Source: an uncultured Actinomycetes bacterium (lineage in GTDB: Bacteria > Actinomycetota > Thermoleophilia > Gaiellales > F1-60-MAGs149). Taken from it: 10,204 nt of DNA. The stretch spans positions 1 through 10,204 of the forward strand of contig CAINDT010000057.1 in NCBI GenBank assembly GCA_903847495.1, given 5' to 3'. Position 1 is the stretch's first letter. Each line of letters opens with the position of its first letter. Shown here piece after piece: positions 6,391 through 10,204 of this stretch. The notes beneath the pieces are model-generated. The model made no database searches and was not told where the DNA came from. It saw only the letters and a program-made list of their open reading frames with translations. Made by a program: the position numbers and the translations under genes.

Positions 6391-6891
6391 CTACGAGTGG
6401 TACAGGTAGAACTTGAGGTTCAGGTTCGGATTCGTGCCCTGCTCGTCGAACCACATGTTCACGGTGTACGACTTGCCATTCGTCGAGAGCTTCGTCGAGC
6501 TGATCACGCCGGAGCCGTAGTTGCCGCCGGAGAGGGTGGCAAAGGCGTTCGTGATCTCGGAGGTCACCTCGCCAACCGTGGTCGGCGTGACCGTGATGGT
6601 CTGGTACGTCGTGTACCCCTTCGCGACGGCCTTCTTGACCGTGATGGTGGCGCCCATGCCACCCATCAGGTTGTTGGTGACCGTTTTCGTCATCGCGTCG
6701 CCCTCGAGCTGCGACCCCTTGATGGTGACGTTGAAGACCTGTGCCGTGGCGGACTTGTTGAGCCCGGCGTAGTCAATCGGGTTGCCGGCCGGCATCATGG
6801 CGCCCGCCGAGGCGGAGCCGACACCGACGACGGCGAGCGAGGCGATGGCGGCACCGGTAAGAGCGAGGCGGCGGAGTTTAGACGAGCGCAT
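6391..6891 (-). CDS. Small secreted protein of unknown function (paralogue A)
   Basis: This is a 166-residue protein that I do not recognise. Residues 1-29 form a classic Sec signal peptide: basic MRSSKLRRL, a hydrophobic core, and a likely cleavage after ASA (27-29). The mature part contains no cysteine and is rich in Thr, Ser, Asn and Gly. Its alternating hydrophobic pattern suggests beta strands (for example GATITVKKAV and YQTITVTPTTVG). The C-terminal 40 residues (STKLSTNGKSYTVNM onward, ending NLNLKFYLYHS) match the corresponding end of the protein encoded at 7014-7520, so the two are paralogues. AAGGAG on the minus strand (6903-6898) is spaced 6 nt from the ATG and fixes the start. An inverted repeat lies immediately upstream. 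It is transcribed towards sodA and shares its terminator hairpin. Confidence 0.8.
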   Translation of the reverse strand: MRSSKLRRLALTGAAIASLAVVGVGSASAGAMMPAGNPIDYAGLNKSATAQVFNVTIKGSQLEGDAMTKTVTNNLMGGMGATITVKKAVAKGYTTYQTITVTPTTVGEVTSEITNAFATLSGGNYGSGVISSTKLSTNGKSYTVNMWFDEQGTNPNLNLKFYLYHS

Positions 6892-6897
6892 GCGGTT

Positions 6898-6927
6898 CTC
6901 CTTGGTGGGGTATGCGACCCCACGCTA
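6898..6927 (-). promoter_or_regulatory. Leader of paralogue A: Shine-Dalgarno, inverted repeat and candidate -10 box
   Basis: Read on the minus strand, a TAGCGT hexamer (6927-6922) is followed by the perfect 7-bp inverted repeat GTGGGGT-CGCAT-ACCCCAC (6923-6905) and then AAGGAG (6903-6898). If TAGCGT is the -10 box, the repeat would span the transcription start and act as an operator. If transcription starts further upstream, it would be an RNA hairpin 1 nt before the ribosome binding site. I cannot distinguish the two. No clear -35 element is visible. Confidence 0.5.
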
Positions 6928-6963
6928 TTCGCCGCCTGCTGAGTCGTACCTCCGCGAGAACGA

Positions 6964-7003
6964 CGAAGGGCCGCCGCCTGACGGAGCAGGCGACGGCCCT
7001 TCG
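6964..7003 (-). terminator. Strong hairpin terminator downstream of paralogue B
   Basis: Arms 6964-6980 and 6987-7003 form a 17-bp stem with one mismatch and a 6-nt loop. It begins 10 nt after the stop codon of the minus-strand gene ending at 7014. On the minus strand the stem closes with GGCCCTTCG and runs into TCGTTCTCG. That 14-nt stretch, GGCCCTTCGTCGTT, is identical to the end of the sodA terminator. There is no long T tract. Confidence 0.82.
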
Positions 7004-7013
7004 CGCAGAACCG

Positions 7014-7520
7014 TTAGAGCACCAGCTGCGCGGTGTACCACTTGATGCTGAGCAGCGGCGGCGTGCCCTCCTCACCGGGCATGCGGAGCTTGATCGTGTA
7101 GCTCTTGCCGTTGGACGACAGGGTCGTGCTGGCGATCTGCACGGCGTTGGCCTGGCCGCCCGTTGCGGTGACCATGGCGTTGGTGATGACGACGCCGGCC
7201 TTCGTTGCGGTGATCTTGATGGTGACGCTGCCCGAGCCGTTCACCGTCGTCTCCTTGCCGATCGTCAGGTTGCCGACGAGGTCGTCGACGGAGCGGCCCC
7301 ACTGGTCGGTGAAGGCGGCGGTGCGCCCGAGGTACGCATCGCCGGACAGTTGCTGCGTCCAGGCGGTGCCGTCCGAGCTCTTCAGATCGGTGGGATTCTT
7401 GGACGGCAGCGACGCCGCGTTCTGCGACAGGTCGGCCGCGAACGCAGCGGTGACGACGACGGCGAAGACTGCCGCCGTGCCGAGAATGGCCGTGATGCGG
7501 CGCGGGAACGAGAGCTTCAT
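7014..7520 (-). CDS. Small secreted protein of unknown function (paralogue B)
   Basis: This is a 168-residue protein that I do not recognise. It has a Sec signal peptide (basic MKLSFPRR, hydrophobic 9-26, probable cleavage near TAAFA-A at 28/29). The mature region has no cysteine and is rich in Thr, Ser, Gly and Ala with beta-strand-like alternation (GSVTIKITATKAGVVIT). The segment STTLSSNGKSYTIKL (131-145) and the end PPLLSIKWY align with STKLSTNGKSYTVNM and PNLNLKFY of the protein at 6391-6891. The middle regions of the two differ more. A strong AGGAGG (minus strand, 7530-7525) lies 4 nt before the ATG. A TACGAT at 7559-7554 is a possible -10 box. The gene diverges from the one at 7643 and ends in its own hairpin, so the two paralogues can be expressed independently. 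Confidence 0.8.
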   Translation of the reverse strand: MKLSFPRRITAILGTAAVFAVVVTAAFAADLSQNAASLPSKNPTDLKSSDGTAWTQQLSGDAYLGRTAAFTDQWGRSVDDLVGNLTIGKETTVNGSGSVTIKITATKAGVVITNAMVTATGGQANAVQIASTTLSSNGKSYTIKLRMPGEEGTPPLLSIKWYTAQLVL

Positions 7521-7524
7521 TGAT

Positions 7525-7559
7525 CCTCCTGTGAAGAACCGGTAGACGCAACGATCGTA
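7525..7559 (-). promoter_or_regulatory. Candidate promoter and Shine-Dalgarno of paralogue B
   Basis: On the minus strand, TACGAT (7559-7554) fits a -10 box and AGGAGG (7530-7525) is a strong Shine-Dalgarno sequence 4 nt before the ATG. Together they imply a leader of about 25-30 nt. No convincing -35 hexamer lies at 16-18 bp. The 122-bp divergent intergenic region 7521-7642 also carries the putative promoter of the plus-strand gene at 7643. Confidence 0.4.
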
Positions 7560-7630
7560 CGCCGATGGATCTGCACACGTGTGTCCCTTACCCGCTGTAG
7601 CGCGCGGTGGAATGCGAGGCAGGCGGGCGG

Positions 7631-7645
7631 TAGGCTGCCTGCATG
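7631..7645 (+). promoter_or_regulatory. Putative -10 box directly before the 7643 gene
   Basis: TAGGCT at 7631-7636 ends 6 nt before the ATG at 7643, the same arrangement as at rnhB. No Shine-Dalgarno sequence lies between them. TGGAAT at 7608-7613, 17 bp upstream, is a poor -35 match (3 of 6). The layout suggests a leaderless transcript. Confidence 0.4.
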
Positions 7646-8623
7646 CATGATCTCTTCACGCCGGAGGATCGCGCGAAGGTGAACAGCGCGATGGCAAGCG
7701 GCAGCACCGAGCGCTACCAGCAGTTGCTGGCGGAGGACCCGACGCCGGGTGGCGGTGCCACCTGGGGAGCCCGCATCGGCGGTATCGTCGTCGCGCTGAT
7801 CGTCGGCGGCATTCTGAGCGCAGCGCTCGGCGTCATCGGCGTGATCGTCCTCGTCGTGCTCGTGGTCGTCGCGATCGTGCTCTCCGGGCGCGTCGCGCGC
7901 TGGCTGCACACGCGCGCGTTGCAGGCGAAGGCGGCGCGGGAGGTGGTCGGCGGCTACGCGTCGCAGCGCGGCTGGACGATGGTCGAGCGGATCCCGTTGA
8001 TGAACACGACACCGCTCTTGCGTCAGGGCGATCGTCGCGAGACCGGCTGGGGCGTGACCGGCAAGTTCGATGCAGAGACGAGCTTCGCCGTCGGTGCCTA
8101 CGAGTACGAGGTCGATCGCCAGGTCAGCTCGACGGATGCCGAGGGCAACACAACGACGCGCACGGAGACGGATCGCTACCCGTTCACGGTTGCCCTCGTC
8201 ACGGCCGCGCTCCCGGACCTCCAGAAAGTCGCGATCAGCAAGGGGTCAACGGGCGGTCTGTTCTCAAAGATCAGCGGCGCCTTCAGCGATCTGCGCCCGG
8301 TGCCGCTGGAGAGCGCGGAGTTCAACGACGCGTATCGGCTGATGGTCGCCGACGATGCCGACGAGGTCGCGATTCGCATGCGCTTCACGCCCGCGGTGAT
8401 CGTGGCGCTGCTCGATCGAGGTGCGGGCGAGTCCCAGGTCGAGGCCGAGAACGGCGTCATTCTCGTGGCGCGTGAGGGCGCGGCGGAGTTGAATGACTTC
8501 GGCGAACTCCTTGATGTGATCGGCGATGCCGTGTGGTACCGCGCATTGCTCACGGACACGCCCGCGGGTCGCGTACCTGACGCCGCTGCGTTGCGTCGGC
8601 TTGTGCTCGGCGACGCCGCCTGA
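7643..8623 (+). CDS. Membrane-anchored protein of unknown function
   Basis: This is a 326-residue protein without a signal peptide. Residues 1-40 are polar. Residues 44-81 are almost wholly hydrophobic and long enough for a tight two-helix hairpin (about 44-63 and 64-81). The remainder is a soluble domain of about 240 residues. The layout (YASQRGWTMVER, a YEYEVDRQ strand, TDRYPFTVALVTAALPDLQ, VPLESAEFNDAYRLMV, FTPAVIVALLDRG, GVILVAR) reminds me of actinobacterial DUF3137-like membrane proteins. These share an F/Y-x-Y strand, an ESxEFNxxxRV-like motif and a later phrase about the region's last helix. That is resemblance from memory, not a demonstrated match. The ATG at 7643 is preferred because a -10-like TAGGCT sits 6 nt before it. 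Another ATG at 7647 is out of frame. The gene is divergent from paralogue B and is probably followed by a terminator. Confidence 0.78.
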   Translation: MHDLFTPEDRAKVNSAMASGSTERYQQLLAEDPTPGGGATWGARIGGIVVALIVGGILSAALGVIGVIVLVVLVVVAIVLSGRVARWLHTRALQAKAAREVVGGYASQRGWTMVERIPLMNTTPLLRQGDRRETGWGVTGKFDAETSFAVGAYEYEVDRQVSSTDAEGNTTTRTETDRYPFTVALVTAALPDLQKVAISKGSTGGLFSKISGAFSDLRPVPLESAEFNDAYRLMVADDADEVAIRMRFTPAVIVALLDRGAGESQVEAENGVILVAREGAAELNDFGELLDVIGDAVWYRALLTDTPAGRVPDAAALRRLVLGDAA

Positions 8624-8635
8624 GGCGTCCCGGGA

Positions 8636-8678
8636 GAGTGGGGCGCATCACCCGCCAGCCCACTCCTGTCTTTGTTGT
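8636..8678 (+). terminator. Possible rho-independent terminator after the 7643 gene
   Basis: GAGTGGG (8636-8642) pairs with CCCACTC (8659-8665). The inner GCG (8643-8645) can pair with CGC (8653-8655), leaving a 3-nt bulge on the right arm. The stem is followed by the T-rich stretch CTGTCTTTGTTGTC. It starts 12 nt after the stop codon of the upstream gene and precedes the putative promoter of the next gene. Confidence 0.45.
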
Positions 8679-8681
8679 CAG

Positions 8682-8697
8682 TAGAATCGCGACTGTG
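8682..8697 (+). promoter_or_regulatory. Putative -10 box directly before the 8695 gene
   Basis: TAGAAT at 8682-8687 matches the -10 consensus at five of six positions and ends 7 nt before the GTG at 8695. There is no Shine-Dalgarno sequence between them, so a leaderless transcript is likely. The site also argues against the upstream in-frame GTG at 8638, which would place the promoter inside the coding region. Confidence 0.5.
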
Positions 8698-9447
8698 CGT
8701 CGTTTCCGCGTCTTTGTCGTCATCGCTGTTGTCCTTGTCGCTGTCGTCGGCGCGGCGAGCGCATCGGCTTCGCCGGAGCGGTTTCTCTACAGCGCGTCTG
8801 CCGGTTGGGCGACGATCGAGGGTGCGCGGGTGACGCTGCCGGCAACGGCCAGTGTTTCCTGGTTCACGGACCGCCCAGCGCGGCGCTCGGGCGCAACGAC
8901 GCTCGGCGATGTCGTGGACGTCTGGTCCGCGTCAGGCCTCGATGCGTCGCCGCCGAACGCCGCGCTGGTCGTGACGCGCGGTGGCAAGAGCAGCACGCAC
9001 ATCGTCACGCTCACCCAGGCGCGGCACACGGGCAAGACCGTCTCGTTCCGCGTGCGGGCGGTGCCCGGCGGCACGGAAGCTGGGATGCGCAGCACAGGCC
9101 GACTCGCAGCGGGAACGTATGCCCGCGCCGAGCTGTTCATCGACGACGTCGCGACCCCGCCGTGCGGCACCGTCGTCCCGACGGGCACGACGTGTCTCTA
9201 CGACTTCAGCAGCACCATCAATGCCAGCGGCAGCACGATCACGCTGTGCGGCGTCAACTCGGCGTCAGCGGGCCCCGTTTACGTGTCCTGGTTTCAGATG
9301 CAGGGCAAGTTCATCACCAACCCGACGTCAAGCGTCACGCCGCCACAGTGCCCCGCCACCACCCAGGTGGGCGTGGGGGCGGTCGGGTCGGTCTCGATCG
9401 GCTTCTTCGTCGGCTCGACCGGCGTCGTCCGCGTCTCTGCCAACTAG
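8695..9447 (+). CDS. Secreted protein with WFTDRP motif, unknown function
   Basis: From the GTG at 8695 this is a 250-residue protein starting MRRFRVFVVIAVVLVAVVGA, a good Sec signal peptide with probable cleavage after ASASA (about residue 25). An in-frame GTG at 8638 would add 19 residues in front of the signal peptide and is disfavoured. The mature N-terminal half holds VSWFTDRPARRSG (54-66) and, about 20 residues later, W77 and SPPNAAL (85-91), followed by strand-like stretches (THIVTLTQAR, TVSFRVRAV). The C-terminal half (about 155-250) is rich in Ser, Thr, Gly and Val and carries four cysteines (157, 167, 185, 219), which could form two disulfides outside the cell. I believe similar WFxDRPxR...PPNAAL segments occur in other secreted proteins of unknown function, but I cannot confirm this here. 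Function unknown. Confidence 0.75.
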   Translation: MRRFRVFVVIAVVLVAVVGAASASASPERFLYSASAGWATIEGARVTLPATASVSWFTDRPARRSGATTLGDVVDVWSASGLDASPPNAALVVTRGGKSSTHIVTLTQARHTGKTVSFRVRAVPGGTEAGMRSTGRLAAGTYARAELFIDDVATPPCGTVVPTGTTCLYDFSSTINASGSTITLCGVNSASAGPVYVSWFQMQGKFITNPTSSVTPPQCPATTQVGVGAVGSVSIGFFVGSTGVVRVSAN

Positions 9448-9488
9448 GAGCCGAGCGATCCCAACGCGGTCGCAGCGTTTCTAACTGA

Positions 9489-9504
9489 CGAAGCGCTTCG
9501 CTTC
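9489..9504. other. Palindrome / short hairpin in the gap between the 8695 gene and tRNA-Trp
   Basis: CGAAGCGCTTCG (9489-9500) is a perfect 12-bp palindrome. It overlaps an alternative hairpin GAAGCG-CTT-CGCTTC (9490-9504). It lies 42 nt after the stop of the 8695 gene. It may be a weak terminator (no T tract) or a protein-binding site. CGAAGCGC recurs once at 9527-9534. Confidence 0.3.
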
Positions 9505-9562
9505 CAACCGCGCCGACCTGCACATCCGAAGCGCACCGCTGCGCGTACAGCCCGGGTGCGGG

Positions 9563-9568
9563 TATCCT
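9563..9568 (+). promoter_or_regulatory. Putative -10 box of the tRNA-Trp gene
   Basis: TATCCT lies 10 nt before the 5' end of the mature tRNA and matches the -10 consensus at four of six positions. It would put the transcript start within a few bases of the tRNA. No clear -35 element was found. Confidence 0.45.
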
Positions 9569-9578
9569 GCCGCGCAGT

Positions 9579-9651
9579 AGGGTCGTAGCTCAATTGGTAG
9601 AGCACCGGTCTCCAAAACCGGGGGTTGCAGGTTCGAGTCCTGCCGGCCCTG
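9579..9651 (+). tRNA. trnW: tRNA-Trp (anticodon CCA)
   Basis: This is a 73-nt cloverleaf that decodes UGG. The acceptor stem AGGGTCG (9579-9585) pairs with CGGCCCT (9644-9650) with one G-T wobble, and the discriminator base is G9651. The D arm is GCTC...GAGC with the loop AATTGGTA. The anticodon stem CCGGT/ACCGG (9605-9609, 9617-9621) encloses the loop CTCCAAA with anticodon CCA at 9612-9614. The T arm is GCAGG-TTCGAGT-CCTGC. The 3' CCA is not encoded and must be added after transcription, which is common in Actinobacteria. In many Actinobacteria tRNA-Trp sits just before secE-nusG, but here the next gene is a BspA-type surface protein. Confidence 0.97.
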
Positions 9652-9755
9652 TGGGTACGACTTCCGATACGAAGTACGTGAGTCGCTAGCAGTGTTGGTC
9701 GTTGTCTCCCACTGAGGCAGTTGGTGTTGTCCGGTGGCGCTCGATGCTGGTCCAC

Positions 9756-9811
9756 GGTGTGAACACCTACAACGACTGAGGACTTGCCCGGGCATGTGGT
9801 ACGTTCGCTGT
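9756..9811 (+). promoter_or_regulatory. Putative extended -10 promoter and inverted repeats before the BspA-type gene
   Basis: TACGTT (9800-9805) is preceded by TGG, giving an extended -10 (TGnTANNNT), and ends 6 nt before the GTG at 9812. Upstream lie two inverted repeats: GGTGT-GA-ACACC (9756-9767) and the perfect palindrome TGCCCGGGCA (9785-9794), the latter inside the expected spacer. They are candidate operators. The rest of the 160-nt gap after the tRNA (9652-9755) holds a small ACTTC...GAAGT inverted repeat (9660-9675) and nothing else I can interpret. Confidence 0.4.
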
Positions 9812-10204
9812 GTGGGCGCCCGGCTATCGCTTCTCGTACTGAGTGTCGCCGCAACGCTCGTATTCGCGCTGGCTGGCAACGCGCAAGCAAGCACTGTTTC
9901 CTGCTCTCTCAGCGGTTCGTTCACTGTGGACGATGCCGCGCATGCCGTTACGGGTTCGTCGGCGTGTGTTGGTGCTGTGGTGATTCCTGATGGTGTGACG
10001 AGTGTGGGGGATTACGCGTTCTTTCAGGCTTCGGGGATTACCAGCGTGGTGGTTCCGAGTGGCGTGACGAGTATTGGGTTGAATGCGTTTCGTGATTCGG
10101 GTGTGACGAGTGTGTCGTTGCCGTCGAGTTTGGTGTCGATTGGGTCTTGCGCGTTTTTTGGGGCGACGGGGTTGACGAGTGTGGTGATTCCGTCAGGTGT
10201 GCGG
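9812..10204 (+). CDS. Secreted BspA-type leucine-rich-repeat protein, N-terminal part (partial)
   Basis: The frame runs off the window end, leaving 131 codons. Residues 1-26 form a signal peptide (MGARLSLLVLSVAATLVFAL, cleavage likely after AQA). A linker with Cys31 and Cys52 follows. From residue 56 there are BspA-like (LRR_5) repeats of 22-23 residues with the pattern VxxPxGVTSxGxxAFxxSGxTS: 56-78, 79-100, 101-123 and a fourth begun at 124. Such repeats occur in bacterial surface proteins, often adhesins, and in protein-binding roles. The GTG at 9812 lies 6 nt after an extended -10 box. An in-frame ATG at 9794 would add MWYVRC and overlap that box, so it is less likely. From about 9960 the DNA is visibly richer in G and T and poorer in C than the rest of the window. 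Confidence 0.85.
   Translation, partial: MGARLSLLVLSVAATLVFALAGNAQASTVSCSLSGSFTVDDAAHAVTGSSACVGAVVIPDGVTSVGDYAFFQASGITSVVVPSGVTSIGLNAFRDSGVTSVSLPSSLVSIGSCAFFGATGLTSVVIPSGVR
9977..10204 (+). repeat. BspA-type leucine-rich repeats (about 69-nt units)
   Basis: Three full units (69, 66 and 69 nt) and the start of a fourth encode the 22-23-residue repeats. The octamer TGACGAGT occurs at 9996, 10065, 10104 and 10173. Spacings of 69 nt (9996-10065 and 10104-10173) reveal the 23-codon period in two registers. The nucleotide similarity shows that repeats share codons, not only amino acids, which suggests recent expansion or gene conversion. Confidence 0.75.

Noticed and set aside
6873..6891. Twin-arginine signal in paralogue A (KLRRLAL)
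   Set aside because: The motif lacks the SRRxFLK context. The peptide fits an ordinary Sec signal.
6397..6942. Plus-strand open frames opposite the secreted paralogues (6397-6942 and 6912-7523)
   Set aside because: They read through terminators and promoters of the minus-strand genes and have no motifs. The minus-strand frames have signal peptides and strong ribosome binding sites.
8638..8694. Upstream GTG start for the WFTDRP protein
   Set aside because: It would bury the signal peptide behind 19 residues and place the TAGAAT promoter element inside the gene.
9977..10204. CRISPR-like periodic repeats at the right edge
   Set aside because: The periodicity is in frame, about 69 nt, and encodes BspA-type leucine-rich repeats. 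There are no constant repeats separated by unique spacers.

Overview
The window looks like a chromosomal segment of a high-GC actinobacterium (Actinomycetota). This rests on the very high G+C with G/C-ending codons, the gene order trmD-rplS-lepB-rnhB-yraN-comM-dprA, which is typical of that phylum, and a tRNA without an encoded CCA. A deep lineage such as Thermoleophilia is possible, but that is only an impression from the protein sequences.

Positions 1-5630 carry a same-strand block of housekeeping genes: the 3' end of trmD (tRNA m1G37 methyltransferase), rplS (ribosomal protein L19), lepB (active signal peptidase I), a second S26-family protein with a four-helix membrane domain that has lost both catalytic residues, rnhB (RNase HII), yraN (UPF0102), comM and dprA. 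The last two overlap by 4 nt and belong to the DNA-processing side of natural transformation. The block thus couples translation, protein export and DNA uptake or repair functions.

Positions 5631-6390 hold sodA (Mn-type superoxide dismutase) with its own promoter region and Shine-Dalgarno sequence. It ends in a long hairpin that can terminate transcription from both sides. Positions 6391-7520 hold two minus-strand genes for small exported proteins without cysteine whose C-terminal regions are related to each other. A second strong hairpin separates them. They have no function I recognise.

Positions 7643-9447 hold two plus-strand genes: a membrane-anchored protein of unknown function, and a secreted protein with a WFTDRP motif and four cysteines. 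A tRNA-Trp(CCA) gene follows at 9579-9651. The window closes inside a gene for a secreted BspA-type leucine-rich-repeat protein, whose DNA is poorer in C and less GC-rich than the rest.

A recurring theme is the placement of TANNNT -10-like hexamers only 6-8 nt (10 nt for rplS) before the start codon, with no clear Shine-Dalgarno sequence. This suggests leaderless transcripts for lepB, rnhB, the 7643 gene, the 8695 gene and the BspA-type gene. In contrast, sodA and the two minus-strand exported proteins have strong Shine-Dalgarno sequences. The most unusual protein is the catalytically dead signal-peptidase paralogue encoded directly after the active enzyme.
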